The position numbers and the translations under genes were made by a program. A stretch of DNA of 40,674 bases from Pseudomonadota bacterium (GTDB taxonomy: Bacteria > Desulfobacterota > Syntrophorhabdia > Syntrophorhabdales > Syntrophorhabdaceae), in the NCBI GenBank assembly GCA_026388315.1, contig JAPLKA010000092.1, positions 1 to 40,674 of the forward strand, written 5' to 3'. Position 1 is the stretch's first letter, and each line of letters starts with the position of its first letter. The notes beneath the pieces were generated by a model. That model made no database searches. It was not told where the DNA came from and saw only the letters and a program-made list of their open reading frames with translations. Shown piece after piece: positions 32,247 to 40,674 of the stretch.

Positions 32247-33737
32247 ATGGCCTTGTTGGAAGAAGTAAACAAACATTACGGTAAGTTGAAATTATTCATA
32301 GACGGTAGATGGGTGGAGCCGGAGACCGGCAAATATTTCGAAACCACCAACCCCGCAACCGGAGAGGTAATAGCGGAAGCCCCCGTGGCATCCCCAGGTG
32401 AGGTCGATAAGACCATCGCTTCAGCCCAGGAGGCTTTTAAGAAGTGGAGAAACGTACCTTTCAGGGACAGGGTGAAGCTCGTCTTCAACCTCAGGGACAC
32501 CTTCGGCAGACACCACGAAGAACTCGCCAGGATCCTCGTCCAGGACCACGGATGTGCCATAGACGAGGGCAGGGGGACCATATCACGGTGCATGGAGAAT
32601 ATTGAAGCCGCAGGGAGCGCCATGTACAGCCTCTTCAAGGGCGAACACGTGGATCAGCTCGCCAACGGCATCGACTGCTACCTGATACGGGAGCCGATGG
32701 GCGTATTCATGATCATTACACCGGGAAACATCCCCATGCACGCATGGTCGTCCTTCGTCCCTTACGCCCTGGCCTGCGGGTGCACGGTTATCGTAAAACC
32801 GAGCCGCCAGTGTCCCGTATCGGCAGATGCCATGTTCAAGATGCTCGATGAGACGGGTTTTCCTCCTGGTGTCGCTAACCTGCTCCACATGGGACCGGAG
32901 AGAGAGCTCAATAAGCGTATCATATCTGATCCGAGGGTCAAAGGTGTGGGCCTCATCGGATCGACCAGGGTAAGTAAGGAACTTTTTGAATTGTGCGGAA
33001 AATATGGCAAGAGGTCCTCTCTTAACGGCAACGGCAAGAACTACATCGTGATCATGCCTGACAGCAGTCTGGATAATGCAGTGCAGTATATACTCCGCGG
33101 GTGCTTCGGCATGACCGGTCAGCGTTGCCTCGGATCGGACAACGTGGCGGTCATAGGGGACAACGCTCGATACGAAGAACTGAAAGAGAAACTGATCATA
33201 GCTTCAAAGGCAATGAAGATGGGCTATGGTCTCGATGAGACCGTTGAGCTTGGCCCCCTGACCACCGACAACGGGAAAAGGCAGGTGCTTGATTTTATTG
33301 AGTCCGGCCTTAAGGCTGGTGCGAAACTCCTCCTTGACGGACGGGAGGCAAAGGTTCCCGGATATGAGAAGGGCTATTTCGTTGGTCCCACAGTCTTCGA
33401 AGGGGTAACCCCTGACATGTATATTGCCCGGGAAGAGGCCTTTGGTCCCATGTGCAACCTTATAAGGGCTACGGACCTTGATCAGGCGATAGGATGGATC
33501 AACGGGACGAACTACGGCCACTCTGCCTGCATTGTGACAGAGAGCGGAAAAGCTGCCCGTAAGTTCATCAGGGAGTGTGAAGTGGGCAACATAGGGGTAA
33601 ATGCCGGTATCCCGCAGCCCTATGCCTTCTTCGGCCTTGGCTCAAAAAAGGATTCCTTCTTCGGCAACTCGAAATCGAGGATGGATTCGGTGAAGCTGTT
33701 CCTCGATGAGAAGACAGTGACGGTGAGGTGGGTGTGA
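32247..33737 (+). CDS. Aldehyde dehydrogenase, probably CoA-acylating (MMSDH-like)
   Basis: A 496-residue NAD(P)-dependent aldehyde dehydrogenase. The nucleophile is Cys294 in GMTGQRCLGSDN. The cofactor-binding region has TPGNIPMHAWSSF, VIVKPSRQCP and GVGLIGSTRVSKEL. The general-base glutamate of ordinary hydrolytic enzymes (in LELGGK) is replaced by Asn260 (SLNGNGKN), as in methylmalonate-semialdehyde dehydrogenase, whose product is an acyl-CoA. The frame opens at 32232, but GAGGAGGAG before 32247 marks the start. As the last gene of the cluster it could turn an aldehyde from the lyase step into an acyl-CoA. Confidence 0.88.
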   Translation: MALLEEVNKHYGKLKLFIDGRWVEPETGKYFETTNPATGEVIAEAPVASPGEVDKTIASAQEAFKKWRNVPFRDRVKLVFNLRDTFGRHHEELARILVQDHGCAIDEGRGTISRCMENIEAAGSAMYSLFKGEHVDQLANGIDCYLIREPMGVFMIITPGNIPMHAWSSFVPYALACGCTVIVKPSRQCPVSADAMFKMLDETGFPPGVANLLHMGPERELNKRIISDPRVKGVGLIGSTRVSKELFELCGKYGKRSSLNGNGKNYIVIMPDSSLDNAVQYILRGCFGMTGQRCLGSDNVAVIGDNARYEELKEKLIIASKAMKMGYGLDETVELGPLTTDNGKRQVLDFIESGLKAGAKLLLDGREAKVPGYEKGYFVGPTVFEGVTPDMYIAREEAFGPMCNLIRATDLDQAIGWINGTNYGHSACIVTESGKAARKFIRECEVGNIGVNAGIPQPYAFFGLGSKKDSFFGNSKSRMDSVKLFLDEKTVTVRWV

Positions 33738-34226
33738 GCGCCCATTTCGCATCCCTTCGGTCTTGGCAGCCCGTTTCATAAATACGACGACGCGCGGGTA
33801 GTTGTCCCGAAAATCCCTCCCGAGGACCCTTGGAAGGGGTGGTGTCTTCATTACATTCTCAAGTTATTTTGTGTGGGCTCCCTGTAGTCGCTGTTCTTGC
33901 CATATTTTCTTACTTTTATAGCGTGGGAGTCGTTAACCATGACACCGGCTACGTTAGCTTCCCGAAACAACCGCAGACAGCCTTTTAAATTTCATGGCAG
34001 CTTTCAAACGGTAATGAATGACCAGAAATAGGGAATTTTTCTTAACCTCATAAGGACATTATGCGATAACGATAATGAAGCACACATATGCTGTATCGAC
34101 CCTGCATCTAATTGGCGGAGACAACAATGCTGCACATAGATATCTATATTGACACCCCAACATATCTATTATAACATTCTTAACGTTCTGATATCTCGGC
34201 ACTATTTATCACTATAAGGAGACCAG
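33738..34226. other. Gene-free 489-base region before the sensor kinase
   Basis: Nothing coding is supported. A weak hairpin CCCTT-GG-AAGGG lies near 33830 without a T-run. The right part becomes AT-rich and contains a promoter at 34149-34177. No clear terminator for the catabolic cluster was found. Confidence 0.55.
34149..34177 (+). promoter_or_regulatory. Sigma-70-type promoter of the hybrid kinase gene
   Basis: TTGACA (34149-34154) is followed by TATAAC at 34170-34175 (15-base spacer) or TAACAT at 34172-34177 (17-base spacer). The layout matches the secD promoter at 1520. AAGGAG precedes the ATG at 34227. Confidence 0.5.
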
Positions 34227-37200
34227 ATGAAAGATCTATCCAGGACAAATCAGGAATTAATCGAAGAGATATCCTTATTAAAACAGAGAATCCAGGAACT
34301 CGAACAATCGGAACCAGAACGCAAGCGCGCCGAGGAGGCTTTGCGGGAGAGCGAAGACAAGTTTCGAAGCCTTGTTGAGCGATCTAATGTGAGTGTTTAC
34401 CTTATACAGGATGGAGTGTTCAGGTATTCCAATGCATGCTTTGCCGAAATGCTGGGATATACCGTCGAAGAGATGATCGACAAGATAACCCCGGAGGATA
34501 TAGTCTTCCCCGAGGACTATCGAAGTTTCTCGGCGGAGAATATACGGAAGAGACTGGCCGGGGAGGTTGAATCCATCCGTTACGAGGTAAGGCTCGTAAC
34601 AAAGAATGGTGAAATCAGATACGTTGAGGCCCATGGTTCCCGTACCGCCTATCAAGGGCGACCTGCTGTGATTGGGACCATAGTGGACATCACAGATCGC
34701 AAACATGCCGAGGAGACGCTCTATGAAAGCGAGCAACAGTACAAGACGGTATTTAAAAACACCGGTGCAGCCACCGTTATTATCGAGGCAGACACCATAA
34801 TCAGCCTTTGTAACGCTGAGTTTGAACGTCTTTCCGGATATACCAGAAATGAAATCGAGGGTAAGAAAAGCTGGACCGAATTCGTGGTCAGGGAAGACCT
34901 GGAGCGTATGGTTACCCAGCACCGCATGCGAAGGGAGAACCATGACCAGGCCCTGCAGAGGTATGAATTCCGGTTTGTTCCACGGACCGGAGAGATACGC
35001 AACATCTATCTTGTTATCGACACCATTTATGGCACAGAGAAGAGTGTGGCCTCCTTAATAGATATCACCGACCGCAAGCAGGCCGAGGAGGAACTGCGGG
35101 AGAGCGAGGATAAATACCGTACATTGATTGAAACAACCGACACAGGCTTTGTTATTATTGATAAGGATGGCTTAGTGCTTGATGCAAATCTCGAATATGT
35201 GCGTCTTACCGGACACCATGATTTGAGCGAAATAGTCGGCAGAAGCGTCATAGAATGGACTGCCGATTATGAAAAAGGAAAAAATGCAGCGGCAATCAAA
35301 ACCGCCTTTGAGAAAGGATACATAAGAAACCTGGAAGTTGACTACGTGGATTCAAAAGGCAACATTACCCCCATTGAGATCAATGCAACATCCATGGAAA
35401 TAGAGGGAAAAATACAAACTATAACGATATGTCGCGACATCACCGACCGTAAGCGGGTAGATGAAGCTCTCCGGGAAAGCGAATCAAAGTTTCGCGCTCT
35501 TGCCGAAAACAGCCCCGCGGTGATTTTTGTTATTCAAGGAGAAAAGTACATTTACACAAACCCTGCTTTCACTGCAATAACAGGATATACCCCAGAGGAT
35601 CTCTCTTCAATGAATTTCTGGGATTTGATCTCCCCTGACATGCGTGAATTGGTAATGACAAGGGGTATTGCACGTCAAAAAATGGAAGATATTCCTCCAC
35701 GATATGATTTGAAGTTTATCACGAAATCCGGCGAGGAAAGGTACGGTAACTTCAGTGCGGCGTTCATTGAATTTCAACATAGGCCGGCAATATTAGGATC
35801 CGTGTTGGATATAACGGAGCGTAAAAGAATGGAGGAAGCATTAAAAGATAGTGAGGAAAAGTACCGGAATATCTTTGAAAATGCTGTAGAAGGAATATAC
35901 CAGTCAACCCCCGGGGGTCGATTTATCAGTGTCAATCCGGCAATGGCAAGAATGTGTGGTTATACATCACCAGAAGACATGATCACAAAAATTACCGACA
36001 TAGCACAACAACACTATGTCAATCCACAAGAACGGGAAATATTCAAGGAAATCATGACAAGACATGGAACCTCAGATAATTTTGAGCACCAAATATATTG
36101 CAAGGATGGTATTCTTATTTGGGTCTCAACGAATTCGAGGGTTGTTCGGGACACAGAGGGCGCTATACTCTATTATGAAGGTACCTATGAGAACATTACC
36201 GAGAGAAGGCTGGCAGACAAGCAACTACGAAGCGAAAGAGAGACCTTTTTCTCAATTCTCCATAATGCGCCGTACGGGATATTTGTGAACGATCCCAATG
36301 GAGGGCTTCTCCTCGTTAACTCTGAGGCAAGCAATATTACGGGTTACGCGAAAGAAGACATACCAACGGGGAAAGTTTTGTTCAACAAAATGTATCCTGA
36401 TCCTGAGTATAGAAAAAACATCATACGGACATGGATAAAAGACGTTTCAACCAAGAGCATTGACAGGACGTTCAGCGTTCATTGCAAGGATGGAGCCGTA
36501 AAGGATTTAGAGTTCAGGACCTTTCGACTGCCTGATGGCAAAGCGGTCACCATGTTTTCTGATATCACCGACCGAAAAAGGGCTGAAGAAGAAAAAAGAA
36601 ATCTCCAGTCCCAGCTTATCCAGTCTCAGAAGATGGAGGCTGTTGGAACGCTGGCAGGCGGTATCGCCCATGACTTCAATAATATCCTCACTGCCCTGAT
36701 GGGGTATGCCACCCTCATGCAGATGAAGATGGATAAGGAAAACCCCTTGCGGCCATATGTGGATCAGATACTCTCCGCTTCCCAGAAGGCAGCCGATCTG
36801 ACCCAGAGCCTTTTGGCTTTCAGCAGGCAGCAACCCGTCACGCTTGTCCCTCTGGATATAAACAATACAATTAAAGTGACAAAGAAATTACTTAAGAGGG
36901 TCCTCACCGAGGATATTGAGCTACGCACATCCCTTACGCATGACGATACGATCGTCATGGCCGATAAGTCGCAGATGGATCAGATCCTCTTCAACCTTGT
37001 CGCCAACGCAAGAGATGCCATGCCGAAAGGAGGGAAGCTTACCATAGAGACCTCTATTGCCACTGTAGATAATACGTTTATAGTGATGCATGGGTTCGGA
37101 GAACCGGGAAGGTATGTACTGATAAACGTCTCCGATACGGGCATGGGTATGGATGAGGCAACAAAGGAGAAGATATTTGACCCCTTCTTTACCACCAAAG

Positions 37201-37742
37201 AAGTAGGGAAAGGGACAGGGCTCGGCCTTGCTACTGTCTATGGTATCGTAAAGCAGCACAACGGATATATCACCGTAGACAGCACACCCAACCAGGGTAG
37301 CACCTTTCGCATCTATCTCCCTGCAGTAAAGATGATGGTTGATGAGACACAAGACATGACAACCCCCGTCACAAAGGGGAAAGAGATAATCCTTATCGCC
37401 GAAGACAATGAAGAGGTAAGGCGCTTTATGCGGGAAGCACTCCAACAATATGGCTATACAATAATTGAAGCCTCAGATGGTGAAGATGCGGTAGATAAAT
37501 TCAAACAGCACCGGGACATAGACCTCATCGTCGTTGACTCCGTGATGCCGAAAAAGAACGGACGGGAGGTCTACGAGGAGATACGCGGGATAAACCCTCA
37601 TATCAAGGTGCTCTTTATGAGCGGGTATACGAAGGACGTCGTCCTCAATAAAGGGATTGAGGATAAGGAGTTCGACTTTATTGCCAAACCATTGTCACTC
37701 AACAGGCTTCTCCAGAAGGTCCGTGAGGTGCTGGACAGGTAG
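34227..37742 (+). CDS. Soluble hybrid histidine kinase with six PAS domains and a receiver
   Basis: An 1171-residue cytoplasmic sensor; no membrane segment is seen. A coiled coil (5-40) leads to six PAS domains at about 46-158, 165-280, 290-405, 415-530, 540-665 and 672-790, joined by DITDRK-type linkers. The HisKA dimerisation helix holds the phospho-acceptor His815 (GGIAHDFNNIL). The ATPase domain has the N box DQILFNLVANARDAM (about 918), G1 SDTGMGMD (about 968) and G2 GTGLGLATVYGIV (about 996). A C-terminal receiver (1055-1170) has Asp1104 (IVVDSVMPKKNG) and the switch region FMSGYT. The ligands of the PAS domains cannot be told. No DNA-binding output is encoded beside it. Confidence 0.95.
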   Translation: MKDLSRTNQELIEEISLLKQRIQELEQSEPERKRAEEALRESEDKFRSLVERSNVSVYLIQDGVFRYSNACFAEMLGYTVEEMIDKITPEDIVFPEDYRSFSAENIRKRLAGEVESIRYEVRLVTKNGEIRYVEAHGSRTAYQGRPAVIGTIVDITDRKHAEETLYESEQQYKTVFKNTGAATVIIEADTIISLCNAEFERLSGYTRNEIEGKKSWTEFVVREDLERMVTQHRMRRENHDQALQRYEFRFVPRTGEIRNIYLVIDTIYGTEKSVASLIDITDRKQAEEELRESEDKYRTLIETTDTGFVIIDKDGLVLDANLEYVRLTGHHDLSEIVGRSVIEWTADYEKGKNAAAIKTAFEKGYIRNLEVDYVDSKGNITPIEINATSMEIEGKIQTITICRDITDRKRVDEALRESESKFRALAENSPAVIFVIQGEKYIYTNPAFTAITGYTPEDLSSMNFWDLISPDMRELVMTRGIARQKMEDIPPRYDLKFITKSGEERYGNFSAAFIEFQHRPAILGSVLDITERKRMEEALKDSEEKYRNIFENAVEGIYQSTPGGRFISVNPAMARMCGYTSPEDMITKITDIAQQHYVNPQEREIFKEIMTRHGTSDNFEHQIYCKDGILIWVSTNSRVVRDTEGAILYYEGTYENITERRLADKQLRSERETFFSILHNAPYGIFVNDPNGGLLLVNSEASNITGYAKEDIPTGKVLFNKMYPDPEYRKNIIRTWIKDVSTKSIDRTFSVHCKDGAVKDLEFRTFRLPDGKAVTMFSDITDRKRAEEEKRNLQSQLIQSQKMEAVGTLAGGIAHDFNNILTALMGYATLMQMKMDKENPLRPYVDQILSASQKAADLTQSLLAFSRQQPVTLVPLDINNTIKVTKKLLKRVLTEDIELRTSLTHDDTIVMADKSQMDQILFNLVANARDAMPKGGKLTIETSIATVDNTFIVMHGFGEPGRYVLINVSDTGMGMDEATKEKIFDPFFTTKEVGKGTGLGLATVYGIVKQHNGYITVDSTPNQGSTFRIYLPAVKMMVDETQDMTTPVTKGKEIILIAEDNEEVRRFMREALQQYGYTIIEASDGEDAVDKFKQHRDIDLIVVDSVMPKKNGREVYEEIRGINPHIKVLFMSGYTKDVVLNKGIEDKEFDFIAKPLSLNRLLQKVREVLDR

Positions 37743-38148
37743 GTATCATATACATAAATCCATCGGAACCCTGTATCGGTACAATATTCACCAGCAATAC
37801 CCCTATGAATGTCTCTATCCTTATTAACTGAAGCCGAGCATTGTCATTATTTCCAACATACGGCATTTCATTGGCTATCTCCACAAAGGCAGAATAAATT
37901 CCATAGCCAACGGCACGAAAAATTCCATAGCAGGAATGCAATAAATGAGATGGTGCCCGTAATCGTCTGCGATAAAGCGCTGTTTGGGCAACGAGCCGTC
38001 GATGGCTTACCCCTGCCTTACCGCCATCTTATCGCTTGCAATTTTCAAATCCAGTGTTGTATCATTCGAATAATGGCAGCGTTCATTATTATCTCATTTG
38101 CACTTACCCAAAGCCTATGTTTCAGATGCCAGAAAATAGGGATAAAAA
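37743..38148. other. Gene-free 406-base region between the two sensor genes
   Basis: No supported gene. A 12-base direct repeat AAATTCCATAGC occurs at 37896-37907 and 37920-37931. The two sensor genes run in the same direction but are too far apart for clear co-transcription; no terminator hairpin was recognised. Confidence 0.5.
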
Positions 38149-40674
38149 GTGAGTAAGAAACCCGAAAAAGAAAAATCCCCGATACAAGAGGTCGCGAAAC
38201 CGCACAAGCTTGCGGTGGAGGCGCTGCAGAAAAGCGAGGAGAAATACCGGACCCTCTTCGAGGAGTCCTTCGACGGACTTTTCATCACCTCCCCCGGAGG
38301 GAAAATCCTCGATATGAACAAGAAGGGTGTCACAATGTTCGGTTATGACACAAAAGAGGAGATACTGAGTCTCGACTTAGAAAAGGATGTTTATGCAAAT
38401 CCGTCGGACAGAAAGCGGATACTTTCATTGTTAAACGCACAGGGCACCGCCGAATATGAGGTTGTGGTCAAGAAGAAGAACGGCGAAACGATGGTAACAC
38501 ATTGCTCACTAACCGCTGTGAAGGACGAAAGGGGAGGGGTTACTTCATACCGGGGCATAATCCGCGACATCACCGAACGTAAACAGGCAGAGGAGGAAAG
38601 GAAAGCACACATTCGTTTTCTGGAAAGCTTGGCGCGGATTGATCAGGCGATCAAGCATGAGACGGATGTTGAGCAAATGCTGTGGAATATAATCAAGACG
38701 GTGTTTTCGATTTTCGACTGTGACCGTGCCTGGCTCCTCTATCCGTGCGACCCGGATGCGCCGTCGTTTCGCGTATCCGTGGAAATCAGCAGGCCTGAGT
38801 ATCCAGGCGCCAAGGTCTTGAATGTGGACGTGCCGATGTCCCCCGGCGAAGCCCGGAATATGCGGGAAGCTCTGGAGTCTGATGACCCGGTGACTTACAC
38901 CGCCGGGACGGAAAGGCCAATATCGACTGCCAAGCAATTTGGCGTTCAGTCCCAGATGTTTGTTCCTCTTTATCCCAAGTTGGGTAAGCCCTGGGTGTTC
39001 GGTATGCACCAGTGTTCGTATCCTCGCATCTGGACAAAGGAAGAACAAAATCTTTTTAAGGAGATTGGCCGCCGGATTTCCGACGGACTCAGTAGTGTCC
39101 TCTATCTTCATGAACTGCAAGACAGCGAGGAACGGTACAGGAACGTGTTTGAACATCACACCGCTGTTAAGTTTCTCATCGATCCGGATACCGGCAGCAT
39201 CATCGAAGCGAATGAAGCGGCCGTAAATTATTACGGATGGTCGCACGAACGGCTCAAGCAGATGAAGATTCAGGAGATCAACACGCTTCCGCCCGAAGAC
39301 ATCAAAAAGGAGATGGAAGAGGCCCGCACCAGGAAACGGACCCATTTTGAATTCCGCCATCGACGGGCTGATGGGTCGATTCGGGATGTGGAGGTGTTCA
39401 GCAGCATTATCGAAACAAAAGGAAAAGGTCTCCTCCACTCCATCATTCATGACATCACCGAGCGCAAGCGGGCGGAGGAAGCGCTGCATGAGGCAAATGC
39501 GTACAACCGGAGTCTGATTGAAACCAGCCTTGATCCGCTGGTGACCATTGGGCCGGATGGCAGGATCATGGACGTGAGTGCAGCGACGGAAGCGGTGACA
39601 GGGTATACCCGTACGGAACTGATCGGCAAAGACTTTTCCGATTATTTCACCGAGCCGGAGAAAGCACGTGCGGGATATGGAAAAGTATTCCGAGAAGGTT
39701 CCTTGCGGGACTATCCATTGGAGATTCGACATCGGGACGGGCATGTGACCTCGGTGCTGTACAACGCCTCCGTGTATCGGAATGACGCTGGGGACGTCGT
39801 GGGAGTCTTTGCGGCGGCGCGCGACATCACCGACAGCAAGCGGGTAGAGGAAGCCCTGAAGTTAAGCGAAGCCAAATACCGCTCCATCTTCGAAAACGCT
39901 GTAGAAGGCATCTTCCAGACTGCCCCGGAAGGACAATTCATAACCGTCAATCCTGCACTGGCACGTATGCATGGGTTTGCATCCCCGGAAGAGATGATAG
40001 CGGGTATTGCCGATATCGGTAAGCAAATATATGTAAATCGTGAAGACAGAGAACAGTATCGCACGATCCTCGAAGAAAAAGGGGAAGTAAATAACTTTGA
40101 GGCACTGGTATACCGGAAAGACGGAAACACCGTGTGGACATCAGCCGATGCTCATGCGGTTAAGGATGCTGACGGGAATATTACCCGATTCGAGGGTACA
40201 GTGGAGGACATCACCCCCCGTAAACTTGCCGAGGAAGAGCTGAAACAGACCCTGGAGAAACTCAGAAAATCCTTAGTCGGCACTATCCAGGTAATATCTT
40301 TAACGGTTGAGACACGAGACCCTTATACCGCAGGTCATCAGAGGAAGGTATCAAACCTTGCACGGGTAATCGCTCAGGAAATGGACCTTCCCAATGATAC
40401 AGTTGATACTATCCGCATGGCAGGCATTATCCATGATATAGGTAAGATATCAGTCCCTGCCGAGATATTGAGCAAACCTACAAAGCTCACCGACATAGAA
40501 ATGAGCCTCATCAAGGCCCACTCTCAGACAGGATACGACATACTGAAAGATGTAGGATTGCCCTATCCCATAGCAGAGATAGTCCTCCAACACCATGAAC
40601 GGTTAGACGGTTCAGGTTACCCCCAGGGTCTCAAAAATGGCGAGATACTCCTTGAAGCACAAATCATTGCTGTA
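38149..40674 (+). CDS. PAS-GAF-PAS-PAS-PAS-HD-GYP signalling protein, 3' end outside the window
   Basis: An open frame of 842 codons from a GTG (SKKPEKEKSPIQ) to the right edge with no stop. Domains in order: PAS (about 30-145), GAF (about 155-320), PAS (325-440), PAS (450-562), PAS (572-695) and an HD-GYP domain from about 705. The metal and catalytic motifs are visible: His762-Asp763 (HDIGK), His815-His816 (HHERLDG) and GSGYP at 821-825. HD-GYP enzymes hydrolyse cyclic di-GMP. Only the last part of this domain is missing. The start codon is uncertain; ribosome-binding is weak (GGGATAAAAA). A reverse-strand reading of 399 codons in the same place is a shadow. Confidence 0.9.
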   Translation, partial: MSKKPEKEKSPIQEVAKPHKLAVEALQKSEEKYRTLFEESFDGLFITSPGGKILDMNKKGVTMFGYDTKEEILSLDLEKDVYANPSDRKRILSLLNAQGTAEYEVVVKKKNGETMVTHCSLTAVKDERGGVTSYRGIIRDITERKQAEEERKAHIRFLESLARIDQAIKHETDVEQMLWNIIKTVFSIFDCDRAWLLYPCDPDAPSFRVSVEISRPEYPGAKVLNVDVPMSPGEARNMREALESDDPVTYTAGTERPISTAKQFGVQSQMFVPLYPKLGKPWVFGMHQCSYPRIWTKEEQNLFKEIGRRISDGLSSVLYLHELQDSEERYRNVFEHHTAVKFLIDPDTGSIIEANEAAVNYYGWSHERLKQMKIQEINTLPPEDIKKEMEEARTRKRTHFEFRHRRADGSIRDVEVFSSIIETKGKGLLHSIIHDITERKRAEEALHEANAYNRSLIETSLDPLVTIGPDGRIMDVSAATEAVTGYTRTELIGKDFSDYFTEPEKARAGYGKVFREGSLRDYPLEIRHRDGHVTSVLYNASVYRNDAGDVVGVFAAARDITDSKRVEEALKLSEAKYRSIFENAVEGIFQTAPEGQFITVNPALARMHGFASPEEMIAGIADIGKQIYVNREDREQYRTILEEKGEVNNFEALVYRKDGNTVWTSADAHAVKDADGNITRFEGTVEDITPRKLAEEELKQTLEKLRKSLVGTIQVISLTVETRDPYTAGHQRKVSNLARVIAQEMDLPNDTVDTIRMAGIIHDIGKISVPAEILSKPTKLTDIEMSLIKAHSQTGYDILKDVGLPYPIAEIVLQHHERLDGSGYPQGLKNGEILLEAQIIAV

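Noticed and set aside
37809-38156. 115-codon plus-strand frame between the two sensor genes
   Set aside because: Its composition is rich in His, Gln and Cys without pattern, it has no ribosome-binding site, and it runs into the start of the HD-GYP gene in another frame.
38545-39744. 399-codon open frame on the minus strand
   Set aside because: The plus strand here encodes continuous GAF and PAS domains of the HD-GYP protein, while the reverse reading has no recognisable motif.

Overview
The window looks like a chromosomal segment of a strictly anaerobic, Gram-negative bacterium, most likely a deltaproteobacterium (Desulfobacterota) of the syntrophic, aromatic-degrading kind. This is inferred from the gene families: separate SecD and SecF, PBP5-type carboxypeptidase, a BadF/BcrA-type ATPase pair with ferredoxin, a tripartite tricarboxylate transporter and large PAS/HD-GYP sensors. 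No rRNA, tRNA, CRISPR array, transposase or phage gene was seen.

Region 1 (1-9.6 kb): a PilZ protein, a proline-rich lipoprotein with a BON-like domain, secD-secF, and a large unnamed protein that joins an HD domain, a P-loop NTPase and HEAT-like helices. A minus-strand operon follows, in transcription order tatD-like, isochorismatase-like, GerMN-domain protein, serS. Region 2 (9.8-18.3 kb): a plus-strand housekeeping run of an ArsA/Get3-like ATPase, rsmD, coaD, long NfeD, slipin, dacA, coaBC, an HtrA-like protease and a DUF1844 protein. Region 3 (18.3-22.8 kb, minus strand): purB, then an operon ruvX-mltG-thiolase-DUF35 closed by a strong hairpin terminator.

Region 4 (23.2-25.3 kb): a well-promoted three-gene operon encoding two BcrA/BcrD-type (BzdP/BzdQ-type) ATPases and an odd ferredoxin, but no catalytic BcrB/BcrC partner. 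Region 5 (25.4-33.7 kb): an IclR regulator with a nested palindrome over its own promoter, followed in the same direction by TctC-TctB-TctA uptake genes, an IadA-like amidohydrolase, a DapA-family lyase, a flavin-reductase-like protein and a probably CoA-acylating aldehyde dehydrogenase. This reads as an import, hydrolysis, C-C cleavage and acyl-CoA route for an unidentified carboxylate, and it is visibly more GC-rich than the DNA before it. Region 6 (34.2-40.7 kb): a soluble six-PAS hybrid histidine kinase and a PAS-GAF-PAS-PAS-PAS-HD-GYP protein that runs off the right edge.

The intergenic spacers carry several families of short, nearly tandem repeats (GTGAATA, CTCAAAA, TCAAGGG, CGTTAC, AATTAAGAAT-like). 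In places they supply stop or start codons of the flanking genes. The strongest candidates for undescribed biology are the HD-NTPase-HEAT protein, the orphan Bcr-like activation operon, the IclR-linked catabolic cluster and the gene-edge repeats.
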